DNA of 64,000 bases from Nostoc sp. LEGE 12450 (GTDB taxonomy: Bacteria; Cyanobacteriota; Cyanobacteriia; Cyanobacteriales; Nostocaceae), in contig NZ_JADEXU010000023.1 in the NCBI RefSeq assembly GCF_015206895.1, positions 1-64,000 of the forward strand, given 5' to 3'. Positions 33,880-45,846 of this stretch are shown here, piece after piece. Position numbers and translations under genes: made by a program. The notes beneath the pieces were generated by a model, which was given only the letters and a program-made list of their open reading frames with translations, searched no databases and was not told where the DNA came from. The stretch's first letter is position 1, and each line of letters starts with the position of its first letter.

Positions 33880-33915
33880 TATGTAGGCTCCAAGAGTTGG
33901 GGCACGCAGGATATT

Positions 33916-33945
33916 AACATAATACAATATACTACATAAGTTTGG
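33916..33945 (-). promoter_or_regulatory. Candidate promoter for E1
   Basis: Minus TTATGTAGTATATTGTATTATGTT with -10 TATGTT (33916-33921), predicted start about 33909, the first base of P1. Confidence 0.55.
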
Positions 33946-34133
33946 AAGAGATGAAAAGAGAGATTTTGGAATAGAGCGATCGCTGTTAGTTTATATCCAT
34001 TATTCATACCGCTCATCATTATCGCCTCCTTGAGTTGAAGTTAAAAATATCTGGCGTAGTGCTGAAATTTTGAGATAAGTGATGGGAACCCTAAAGTTAA
34101 GGGAAATTTCTCTTTAGCAACTTAGGAGCAGTA

Positions 34134-34445
34134 ATGGTGATCCAGTTTGTTGTCGGATGGTTTCAGCAAAAATTCTTCAAACAAGTAGAAAAGATAACAC
34201 CCGCCAAAGAAGGGTTTAAGTTTGAGCATGAAGAACTAAAACGACTAATGAACAGATTGCGTAATTTTGAAACAGTTGAATTCAGGGATCTCTCTGGTTC
34301 TTTACTCAGTCCTGAGACAATTCATCTACGTTTTGGCCGAGATGGTGGAATTGATTGTGTTATTCGCATTGTTGCTCCTACAGAGGCAGGTGCAAGGAAT
34401 GTCGCTGGACGCATCAGAAATATCCTTATCAATGGAGACTACTGA
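34134..34445 (+). CDS. Small conserved hypothetical protein (103 aa), gene 1 of 3-gene operon
   Basis: Stop/start overlap TGATG with next ORF. Confidence 0.6.
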   Translation: MVIQFVVGWFQQKFFKQVEKITPAKEGFKFEHEELKRLMNRLRNFETVEFRDLSGSLLSPETIHLRFGRDGGIDCVIRIVAPTEAGARNVAGRIRNILINGDY

Positions 34446-34663
34446 TGGCTACTTACGACATTCATTTGGAATTCAAACATCGTCGTCTAACTCGCCCAAT
34501 TCTTGACCAGCTTGTAGGGACTCATGTGTGTGAAGGTGGAGATGAACTAATTGTTCGCTGCCTTAGTGCAACAAAAACCGTATACGAGGCTGTTGAGAAA
34601 TATAAAGCCAAAAAAATCAGGATCACTATAGTTGCTAGAGACTCTACTCCATACGAATCATGA
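34445..34663 (+). CDS. Small conserved hypothetical protein (72 aa), gene 2
   Basis: MATYDIHLEFKHRRLTRPILDQLVGTHVCEGGDELIVRCLSATKTVYEAVEKYKAKKIRITIVARDS; overlaps both neighbours. Confidence 0.6.
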   Translation: MATYDIHLEFKHRRLTRPILDQLVGTHVCEGGDELIVRCLSATKTVYEAVEKYKAKKIRITIVARDSTPYES

Positions 34664-35205
34664 GTTACCACCTACTTTTTGCATTAAATTTAGAACAGCA
34701 AGACTCTCAAATATTCTATAACCCGGAAGCGTTCGTAGGTAATCCAGTTGTCATCTCAGTTCCAGAAGTTAAAAAGCTAATTGATTGTTTCTTCCCAAAC
34801 CTAGAGCGAGTTGCTGTTGTTGAGAAGGAAGCAGCTAAAAAAACTTCAAAAGTAAAAAAGTTTAATAGTGATGAAACTAAAATATCTGAGAGCAATTTAG
34901 ATTCTGAGCCAGATAAAAATAAAACTAATACATTATTGAGAGAGGTGGCTGCTGAAGCCCATATACGTAAGGTTAAGGATTTAGACAAAACTTCTCTTGA
35001 AGAATTATGTACTGGAATTGCTATATACCTTACAAACAACGTTACAAAAATTTCTGCCGAAACTCTTCTCTCAATGGAAATTGATCCTGTCTTTTCAGGG
35101 CTTAAGGAAATTATTGATTTGCGAAACTATCTACTCAATTTCGTTAAAAACCCTAACAATAAGAAGACATATCGAGAAGGTTACATATACATTATGAATG
35201 TATAA
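34660..35205 (+). CDS. Hypothetical protein (181 aa), gene 3
   Basis: ATGA overlap with previous ORF. Confidence 0.6.
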   Translation: MSYHLLFALNLEQQDSQIFYNPEAFVGNPVVISVPEVKKLIDCFFPNLERVAVVEKEAAKKTSKVKKFNSDETKISESNLDSEPDKNKTNTLLREVAAEAHIRKVKDLDKTSLEELCTGIAIYLTNNVTKISAETLLSMEIDPVFSGLKEIIDLRNYLLNFVKNPNNKKTYREGYIYIMNV

Positions 35206-35224
35206 ATTTGTAGAATTTTTAGCA

Positions 35225-35262
35225 AACACTGCCCATTCATATGAACGAGCAGTGTTTTTATT
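35225..35262 (+). terminator. Terminator hairpin between the 3-gene operon and the convergent Ro gene
   Basis: aacactgc...gcagtgtt followed by tttatttt. Confidence 0.7.
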
Positions 35263-35268
35263 TTAACC

Positions 35269-36714
<1,446 letters not shown>

Positions 36715-36762
36715 CTAGTGGTGATGGATGAGGAGGCAGATGTTGCACGCGAGGTGATATCA

Positions 36763-36832
36763 CCGCGCAAGTTGTAGAAGCATTGTGTATAACTTGTGCA
36801 GAGTTATGTAAGCTTCTGCGATCGGGGCGCGG
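36763..36832 (-). ncRNA. Element E6: minimal Y-RNA-like element in rsr leader
   Basis: P1 CCGCGC/GCGCGG, 3' loop AACTT, P2 CAGAAGC/GCTTCTA, TTACATA and short hairpin ATAACT-CTGCACA-AGTTAT. Confidence 0.7.
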
Positions 36833-36876
36833 CAACAACTGCCAGTTTAAAGTATCGAAATCGTTGGTACTACTCC

Positions 36877-37145
<269 letters not shown>

Positions 37146-37180
37146 CGGACTCACCTCCATATTGAAATGAAATAATATCG

Positions 37181-37302
<122 letters not shown>

Positions 37303-37310
37303 TGAAAAAT

Positions 37311-38039
<729 letters not shown>

Positions 38040-38159
38040 TCACGTTGTTTAAATGCAGTTGTTCTAATTGAGTTGTTCTTAAACATGAGTTAGCTAACAT
38101 CATTGAACTCACCTTCGTATTGAGTAAAGGTTATAGATAAATACGATTTAAATAATTGG

Positions 38160-38298
38160 AATTCCGCACAAGTTAGCAAAGCAGTTTTCACAATTGCCTA
38201 TACCAATTTGGCTACGCTCCCATTAGCGGGAGCGACAGGATTTGAACCTGCATTCCGTTGCCGGAGTGTGTAGGCTTTACAAGTTAGGGTGCGGAATT
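38160..38298 (-). ncRNA. Element E3: Y-RNA-like scaffold carrying a permuted tRNA-like (closed acceptor)
   Basis: P1 AATTCCGCAC/GTGCGGAATT; P2 GTAAAGC/GCTTTGC; T-arm GCAGGTTCAAATCCTGT, acceptor CGCTCCC-GCTAAT-GGGAGCG, then TA and D-arm GCCAAATTGGTATAGGC. Confidence 0.8.
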
Positions 38299-38312
38299 AA
38301 ATCTTAATTCAT

Positions 38313-38493
38313 TCCGTGCAAGTTCAAGAAGCTTTTTACAGCTACGGCCGCTCTTACCAAATATTGGCAGTGGGCACGCACGCTAAATCTGCGAGAGACT
38401 TAGAAATCATGCTTCGCTTATTCGATCGCTCGAACTTTACTACCTTAGTGCCGTTATCAATGTGTATGTATGCTTCTTCTGTTAGGGCACGGA
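38313..38493 (-). ncRNA. Element E4: Y-RNA-like scaffold carrying permuted 23S domain IV (H67-H71) mimic
   Basis: P1 TCCGTGC/GCACGGA; CCTAACA / AACTT; P2 GAAGAAGC/GCTTCTT; ATAACGGCACTAAGGTAGTAAAGTTC at 5' and TTTGGTAAGAGCGGCCGTAGCTGTAA at 3'. Confidence 0.82.
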
Positions 38494-38505
38494 TGACTAG
38501 GAAAT

Positions 38506-38757
<252 letters not shown>

Positions 38758-38815
38758 CGTATTAGTGGATCTGATCGGGATTGAACCGATACCCTCCCTG
38801 TGAGAGTTACACTCA

Positions 38816-38939
<124 letters not shown>

Positions 38940-39037
38940 ACATCCGGGATCTCTACCGTTAGAGCTACAGACCCAAGTTTGAATGATTGCGATGCTCTAA
39001 TTGGGTTATTGCAACCTTCAATCAAAGTCAAAGCAAA

Positions 39038-39118
39038 TGGAGCCGTCGGGAATTGAACCCGAATCCTGCAACCGTCCGTTTGTTGGCTTCGGAGCAGTCG
39101 AACACCAATCGCGGCCCC
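39038..39118 (-). ncRNA. Miniature tmRNA-like RNA (tRNA-like domain without mRNA-like domain)
   Basis: GGGGCCGCGATTGGTGTTCGACTG...GGATTCGGGTTCAATTCCCGACGGCTCCA; acceptor GGGGCCG/CGGCTCC; T-arm TCGGG/CCCGA. Confidence 0.7.
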
Positions 39119-39199
39119 AAACAGTGGCATCTATGCAATTGTCTAGCTTGTGAGAGGTTTTAGTTTTGCCTTTGAGGAGGCTTTTCTTTTCATACTACA

Positions 39200-39228
39200 A
39201 ATGTAATACAATCTCTACATAATGTCAA
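39200..39228 (-). promoter_or_regulatory. Sigma70-type promoter for the RNA-mimic array
   Basis: Minus TTGACA-17 nt-TACATT. Confidence 0.65.
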
Positions 39229-39374
39229 GGGGATACTACAAATTTTGCAGTCCAATGCGCGTTATTTAGATTCTCTCTTCTAAAAGCCTTACTCCCCTTC
39301 CCTACAAGGGAAGGGGCTGGGGGTTAGGTCTTTTTTAAATAGTCTACTTAACTGAGAATCGCTGTATTGCAAAA

Positions 39375-40871
39375 TTAACTGCGGTTATCTATCTGAGCGC
39401 GTTGTAAACTTCCAGAGAAGTCAACATAAACACTTTTCCATTCTGTGAAAACGTCCATTGCAGTAGTTCCAGCTTCGCGGTGTCCGTTACCGGTTTGTTT
39501 CACACCACCAAAGGGCAAGTGTACCTCTGCGCCGATAGTAGGGCCATTAATATAGGTGATACCTGCTTCGATGTCGCGCATGGCAGTAAAAGCCCGGTTG
39601 ATGTCGCGGGTGTAAACTGAAGAAGAAAGACCGTAATTGCTATCGTTGAGAATTGCGATCGCTTCCTCAAAGGAACTAACCTCAATTAATGCCACTACTG
39701 GCCCAAATATCTCTTCACGGGCGACTCGCATATCGGGAGTTACATCATCCAAAATAGTTGGTTGAAAGAAGTAACCGTTTTTCAATGAGCCTTCATTGGC
39801 AATTTCTCCACCAATTAAAACCTTTGCACCTTCCTCACGAGCGATATCCAAATACTTGCTTACCTGTTGGAGTTGTTTTTCATTGATAATTGGGCCAATA
39901 TCTGTGTCGGTATCATTGCCAGCACCCAAGCGTAACTTACTAGTACGCTCGTAAAGCATGGCGGTAAATTTTTCTTTAATATCACGATGCAAAATCAGGC
40001 GACTAGTAGCCGTACACCGTTGACCGGTTGTCCCAAATGCTCCCCACACTGCTCCATCTAAGGCAAGTTCCAAATCGGCATCTTCCATCACTATTTGGGC
40101 ATTTTTACCACCCATTTCCAGACAGACACGTTTGTGAGTGCGTCCGCAAGTAGCGCCAACAAAAGCACCCGTTTCTGAAGAACCAGTAAACGATACCAAA
40201 TCTACATTGGGATGCTCAACTAAAGCTTTACCCGCCTCTTCTCCTACACCATGCACCAAGTTAATTACTCCTGGTGGTAAACCTGCTTGTTGGAAAATTT
40301 CAATCAATTTAGTTGCACAGGCGGAGGTATCTTCTGCAGGTTTAAGGATGACTGTATTGCCACATACCAAAGCTGGCATAGCTTTCCAGCAAGGAATTGC
40401 CACAGGGAAATTCCAGGGAGTAATTAAGGCACAAACTCCGATAGGCATTCGCACAGTCATAGCGAATTTATTAGACATTTCCGACGGTGTAGTTTGCCCA
40501 AATAGTCGCCGTCCTTCGCCAGCACTGTAAAAGGCACAGTCAATACCTTCTTGCACATCTCCCCTAGCTTCTGTTAGGGGTTTACCCATTTCCCGACTGA
40601 TTAACTGGGCAAGTTCTTCTTTATGCTGAAGTAATATTTCCCCGACGCGAAAGATGTATTCTGCCCTAGCTGGGGCCGGGACTGTGCGCCAACTGCGGTA
40701 GGCTTTACGGGCTGCGGCTACTGCTGTATCTACATCATTAACTTGGGAACGGGGGAATGTGGCAACGATTTCGGTTTTGTCCGCAGGGTTGCGACTTTCT
40801 AAAGTTGCTTCCCCTACAGCATTCAACCATTGACCATCGATGTAATTGCGGCAAGATAGCGGAGTTGTCAT
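39375..40871 (-). CDS. NAD(P)-dependent aldehyde dehydrogenase
   Basis: ITPWNFPVAIPCWK, LEMGGKNAQIV, GTTGQRCTATSRLILH. Confidence 0.93.
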   Translation of the reverse strand: MTTPLSCRNYIDGQWLNAVGEATLESRNPADKTEIVATFPRSQVNDVDTAVAAARKAYRSWRTVPAPARAEYIFRVGEILLQHKEELAQLISREMGKPLTEARGDVQEGIDCAFYSAGEGRRLFGQTTPSEMSNKFAMTVRMPIGVCALITPWNFPVAIPCWKAMPALVCGNTVILKPAEDTSACATKLIEIFQQAGLPPGVINLVHGVGEEAGKALVEHPNVDLVSFTGSSETGAFVGATCGRTHKRVCLEMGGKNAQIVMEDADLELALDGAVWGAFGTTGQRCTATSRLILHRDIKEKFTAMLYERTSKLRLGAGNDTDTDIGPIINEKQLQQVSKYLDIAREEGAKVLIGGEIANEGSLKNGYFFQPTILDDVTPDMRVAREEIFGPVVALIEVSSFEEAIAILNDSNYGLSSSVYTRDINRAFTAMRDIEAGITYINGPTIGAEVHLPFGGVKQTGNGHREAGTTAMDVFTEWKSVYVDFSGSLQRAQIDNRS

Positions 40872-41151
40872 CTTAAAAATCCCCGGCTGATGATCGAGTG
40901 AAACTTGTGTACTAATACAACTTCTATATGAAGATGCGTCAAACTAATATGAGAAACGAACCGCAAAGGACGCAAAGGACACAAAGAAAGAAACAATCAG
41001 CCAAGAAAATTTCGCAATACCTGCGTACCTTTGCGTTTACTTTGCGTTTAAAAATTTAAGAGTTTACACAAAGCTATACTAAGTTTGCTTGCTTTCTAGG
41101 TTATCCTCAAGTTTAAAAAATTGGTGTGAGAAGCAAATATCGATATAAAAA

Positions 41152-41874
41152 TTAAGGCACTAACGCCAAGACACCGACAGGAGAACCAGAACCACCACGC
41201 AACCGAAGAATCCCGATCGCTAGAGTAGTACCTTTGGGTGGTAACTGATCCAAATTGGTGAGATTTTCTAAAACAATACGCGGTTTTTCCAATACCAAGC
41301 GATTAGTAGCAAAACTGTTATCCTGTCCAGGGTCTACACCATGAGTATCAATTCCTACCCCAGCAATTTGCCGATCCTTCAATAAGAATTGAGTTGCATC
41401 GCTACCAAACCCTGGAAAATGAGCAATACCTTGAGCATCATGATTTAAAAATGCACTTTTATCAAACCACTTTTTTTGCCAACCAGTATTCAGTATAACT
41501 ACGCTTCCTTGAGAAATCTCGCCGTATTCTTCTTCCCAAGCCACAACATCAGCAATAGTCAGGGCATAATCAGAATTCACGGCTGTGGCTTGACGAATAT
41601 CTATGACCACCGCAGGTACAACCAGAGATTGGGCGGGGTATTGGTCAATTCCCATACTATAGCTATGGAAGCTGTTAGGAGCGTTGATATGGGTAGCGCT
41701 ATGTTCCCCCAAGGATAAACGTCGGAGGTAATAGCCATCATTATTTAGTTCAGCCACAGTTTCAAATTCTACTGTGGGATCTCCAGGCCACTGGGGAATA
41801 TCTATGTCAATCACGTGACTTAGATGAATAACGCGTGTGTAGGTGATACTATTTTGACCTTGGGGTTGTATCAT
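41152..41874 (-). CDS. Cyclase family protein (kynurenine formamidase-like)
   Basis: HLSHVIDIDIPQWPGDPTVEFE, HSATHINAPNSFH, GIDTHGVDPGQD. Confidence 0.88.
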   Translation of the reverse strand: MIQPQGQNSITYTRVIHLSHVIDIDIPQWPGDPTVEFETVAELNNDGYYLRRLSLGEHSATHINAPNSFHSYSMGIDQYPAQSLVVPAVVIDIRQATAVNSDYALTIADVVAWEEEYGEISQGSVVILNTGWQKKWFDKSAFLNHDAQGIAHFPGFGSDATQFLLKDRQIAGVGIDTHGVDPGQDNSFATNRLVLEKPRIVLENLTNLDQLPPKGTTLAIGILRLRGGSGSPVGVLALVP

Positions 41875-42143
41875 CCCAGCCTTCTACTTTACTTGTATTC
41901 AAGGATTTTTTAAAGGTGCTATCGCCTGGGTTGGGCTATGCCGACGCAAAGATAGTACTACCATTACAGAGTAATTAAAGTGTAATATTTCTAGCCCTAA
42001 CCCCTCATAATAGTACAAATAATCCCCCCAATTCCTGTAAATTTTAGGTTTTTGGGGGGTCAAATGTTGCAGCAAAAAGTGAATTGATCTTAGTTAACAA
42101 CCAATAGGTTAACTTTTTGGTTAAGAAAAGATTAAAGTTGTAT

Positions 42144-44990
42144 TTATGTTGAAGGTTGCTCATGTAGTGGAATCATGATGATAAACTCCGCACCTTCTCC
42201 TGGTGCTGAAATACACTTGATTTTGCCGCCGTGCTTTTGGACAACAATTTGGTAGCTAATTGATAAACCCATACCCGTGCCTTTACCCACGGGTTTTGTA
42301 GTAAAGAAGGGGTCAAATAAGCGTTTGCGTACTTCTTCAGTCATGCCTGGGCCATTGTCGGCAAAGCTAATGATTACACGGTCTTCTTTGATAAGGGTAC
42401 GAATGCGAATCTGAGGAGAAGTCATTTGTCCTTGGTCGTTTGTCCTTTGTTTAGAGTTATTTACTAATGACATAGGCGCTTCGCCTTCCCACAGGGTATG
42501 ACTAGTGACAAATGACTCTTCTAAAACATCGATCGCATTTGCCAGCAAATTCATAAACACCTGATTCATCTGTCCAGCGTGACAGACTACTGGTGGTAGG
42601 TTGCCATAGTCTCGGATTACTTGGATTTCGGGATATCCTGGTTTGGCTTTCAGACGATTTTGCAGCAGCAGTAAGGTGCTATCAATACCTTCATGAAGAT
42701 TTACTGCTTTCGTGCCGTCTTCATCAAGGCGAGAAAAATTGCGTAAAGATAGGACTATCTGCCGAATGCGTTCGGCTCCCATGTTCATAGAATCCAAAAT
42801 TTTCGGCAAATCTTGCTTGAGAAAGTCTAAATCTATGTTGTAGATTTGTTCGTGAATATCTGGTGTTGGTGGGCAGTAACTCTGTTGATAAAGTTCTACC
42901 AAGTGCAATAAATCTTTAGTATATTCACGGGCGTGGCTAATATTGCCGTAGATAAAATTGACGGGATTATTGATTTCGTGGGCAATACCTGCAACCAATT
43001 GTCCCAAACTGGACATTTTTTCGGTTTGAATGAGTTGCGCTTGAGTGTGTTGAAGTTCTAGTAATGCTGCTTCTAGTTGTTGGGCTTTGTCTTGGGCTGT
43101 TTGAGCAGCAATACGACTTTGGGTGTAGAGTTTAGCTTGGTCAATGGCGATCGCTATTTGAACTGTAACTGCCTGTAGTAATTCTACTTCGTTGTCTAGC
43201 CAAGGCCGGAAGCCACCACAAGAACCACAGCTAAATGTGCCTATTTCGCCAGATTTGGTGTGTACAGGTAGCGACATAAAAGCAGTGAAACCAAAATCTT
43301 GCAAAAATAGCTGTGCAGTGCGCTCGCCTACAGTCTCAACATCATTAATGCGAATAATTTCCCTATTCAATGTTTTGGCTGCAATGAGTTTGATTTCTCC
43401 ACTAGTTGCTTCTTGCTCGTCAAGCAGACAGGGTAAAAATGAACTTTTCGCTTCGTATACTTTCTCCCAGTAGGAAACTTCAGCGTCTTGCCGATACCAA
43501 AAGAAAGCGCAGCGATCAATCTGGAATAAGTCACGGATCTCCTGCACTGCGGTTTCCACAATGTAATTGAGATCCAAGGAAGCTCGAATCTGGTTAGAAA
43601 GACGATTGAGTAATGCTTCCCGTTGGGCACATTCGCTGAGTGCAACTTCTGCTTGTTTGCGATCGGTGGTGTCATAGCAAATACCAACGAAGTTTACAAC
43701 ATTACCATTAGTATCTCTAATAGCAGATGAGTTGCTTGTATGCCATCGCCAACTACCATTTTTGTGTTTTACTCGATATTCAATTGCGTCTTGCTTTTGG
43801 GTTGTTGTCGCAATTCTTTGGAAATAATCTACACAAATAGGTACATCGTCAGGATGTACAAAGGGAATAAAGGATTGGCTTTCAACTTCTGCAACCTCAT
43901 GCCCAAGAATTTCAGTCCAGTTAGGAGAAACGTAAGAAAATATCCCTTCAAGGGTCAGTGCAAAAATAATGTTATTGGCATTTTCAATAATGGTGCGAAA
44001 CTTGGTATCGCTTTCTATTAATGCTGCTTGTACTTTGTCGCTGGTGTCGCGGACTAGAACTATGATTTGCTGGTCTGGTAACGGCAATAACTTAGCTTCA
44101 AAATTATTATTCCCTTGTGGGAGCGGTAAGGTATATTCAAAACTGACTGAAGATTGAGTTTCTAGTACTTGAGTTATTGCTTGCTGAAAGCGATCGCAGA
44201 TAGCAGTCGGTAGGCATTCTCGCAAACTCTTGCCCTGAAAATCTCCTGTTAAAATATATGGGTTCTCCATCTTTCCTGGTTTGTAATCCAGAATACTTCC
44301 ATCAGCATCGATACGAAAGTACAAATCAGGAAGCACTTGCAAAATTGCTGTAAATTCTGATGTTTTTTGGCGTAACTGTGATTCAACTACTTGGCGTTTT
44401 GCAGTTTCGGCTTGTAGTTGCTTTTGTGCTTTTTTTAATTCTGCCGCCTGTTTTTGTTCTGTTAATTTGCAAAGACGATGAGATGAATTTATAGATGCCG
44501 AGCAGTTTTCTCTCAGGGTAGGTCGCACTTCTGTTACATCCACACAATAACCGATGTAACCCACAAACCTGCCATCTGCTGAAAATCGTGGCGCAGCTGT
44601 ATCTAAAATCCAGCGATATTTGCCATCAGACCGACACAGGCGATATTGCCTTTGGAAAGAATTATACGTTGCAAATGCTTTTAAGTATATATTCTTACAT
44701 TGTTGTCTATCTTCTGGATGGACGCTACAAGCCCAGATATGGCTTATCTCTTCTCCTCGAGCAGATGCAGGCCCGCCTTTTGTTAGATGGGTTCCAGTAA
44801 ATTCCAGCCAATTTGAATTTAAGTAGCAATAAAGTGCATTGCATCCAGCCATCCAAATCATCAGAGGAGAAGTGTCTGCCTGCTGGTAAAATACTTTTTC
44901 ATCCTGTTGTATTACTTCCTCTTGAACCATGATTTGGTTAATGTAGCTCTGCACCTTTTTAGAAAACACTTTTGCCTGCCTGCTCTGCAT
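42144..44990 (-). CDS. PAS/GAF sensor histidine kinase
   Basis: PAS repeats, GAF, LGQLVAGIAHEINNPVNFIYGN, FFTTKPVGKGTGMGL. Confidence 0.92.
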   Translation of the reverse strand: MQSRQAKVFSKKVQSYINQIMVQEEVIQQDEKVFYQQADTSPLMIWMAGCNALYCYLNSNWLEFTGTHLTKGGPASARGEEISHIWACSVHPEDRQQCKNIYLKAFATYNSFQRQYRLCRSDGKYRWILDTAAPRFSADGRFVGYIGYCVDVTEVRPTLRENCSASINSSHRLCKLTEQKQAAELKKAQKQLQAETAKRQVVESQLRQKTSEFTAILQVLPDLYFRIDADGSILDYKPGKMENPYILTGDFQGKSLRECLPTAICDRFQQAITQVLETQSSVSFEYTLPLPQGNNNFEAKLLPLPDQQIIVLVRDTSDKVQAALIESDTKFRTIIENANNIIFALTLEGIFSYVSPNWTEILGHEVAEVESQSFIPFVHPDDVPICVDYFQRIATTTQKQDAIEYRVKHKNGSWRWHTSNSSAIRDTNGNVVNFVGICYDTTDRKQAEVALSECAQREALLNRLSNQIRASLDLNYIVETAVQEIRDLFQIDRCAFFWYRQDAEVSYWEKVYEAKSSFLPCLLDEQEATSGEIKLIAAKTLNREIIRINDVETVGERTAQLFLQDFGFTAFMSLPVHTKSGEIGTFSCGSCGGFRPWLDNEVELLQAVTVQIAIAIDQAKLYTQSRIAAQTAQDKAQQLEAALLELQHTQAQLIQTEKMSSLGQLVAGIAHEINNPVNFIYGNISHAREYTKDLLHLVELYQQSYCPPTPDIHEQIYNIDLDFLKQDLPKILDSMNMGAERIRQIVLSLRNFSRLDEDGTKAVNLHEGIDSTLLLLQNRLKAKPGYPEIQVIRDYGNLPPVVCHAGQMNQVFMNLLANAIDVLEESFVTSHTLWEGEAPMSLVNNSKQRTNDQGQMTSPQIRIRTLIKEDRVIISFADNGPGMTEEVRKRLFDPFFTTKPVGKGTGMGLSISYQIVVQKHGGKIKCISAPGEGAEFIIMIPLHEQPST

Positions 44991-45846
44991 AAATTATTAA
45001 AGTAATATGTCTGAAAATAGAATTTGTTAATAAAGGGATATCATCTTGATTGCGGCCTGTTATTTTATCTTAATACTTTATTTATTTTTATATCTCCAAC
45101 AATTGCTTTTCTCTTGTAAATAAATGAAAAAAATGCTGAAGTTATCGTTAAGATTAACTTCATGATTTTTGGTGAAATTTAAAATAATCATTTGTCAGGA
45201 AAATTATTTAACTATGTTTCTTCTTAAAGTTACCTTGAAATTCATCTAAGCTATGTAATCACATAGCTAAAAACCTTATTTAGCTTCATAAAAACTATAT
45301 GAGTCGCTATGAGGCAATTACATCTTTATCAGAAATTCATAATAATCGGTAATTTCATATCAAATAAATATTGATTTTTTATCAAGAAGAATTCAGCATA
45401 AATTAGAGTCTTGAAGACTATACAGACAAAAGCGACCTCCGTAGATTTGAAATTTTTGATTTTTTATATCTTCCGTGTAAGTAAACTTTATTTGTGTAGT
45501 AGCGGATTATATTCACCTAATGTTTTTCAGGGATTCTCTTAAAATCACTGGTCTAAAAGGATTTAATGTCCACATCCATACTAAGCAATTTCTAATCATT
45601 TCGTGTATAAAAATCTACTTATTTTATTCTGTTTTCTGGATTCTGACTTCTGAATTCCTTTTCAACTTTCCCTGAAAAACCCGATTTTTCAAAATTGTCT
45701 TGACCGTTCAAAATGCTTCATTCCAAAATCGCAAATTAAATGAGAGAGATGCTAAATGTGATATCAACACGTTGCAACAATGGCTAGCTATCGTATTTTA
45801 TATGTTATAAAGCTCACAGAAATTCATGTTAGGCGGGAACTACTTT

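Larger units (their letters stand above)
33704..33909 (-). ncRNA. Element E1: Y-RNA-like scaffold carrying 23S sarcin-ricin loop and GTPase-associated centre mimics
   Basis: P1 CTGCGTGC/GCACGCAG, loop CCCAAC.. / AACTT, P2 TGGAGC/GCTCCA, then TACATA; insert contains CTAGTACGAGAGGA and CCTGGGAGGTAGGCTTAAAAGTAGCCATCCTTGAAAGAGTGTGTAACAACTCACCAG. Confidence 0.85.

Noticed and set aside
33704-33909. E1 as a decayed 23S rRNA pseudogene fragment
   Set aside because: SRL and GAC are ~1600 nt apart and in reversed order in 23S; here they are contiguous, structurally repaired and enclosed in the same covarying scaffold as the tRNA-like elements.
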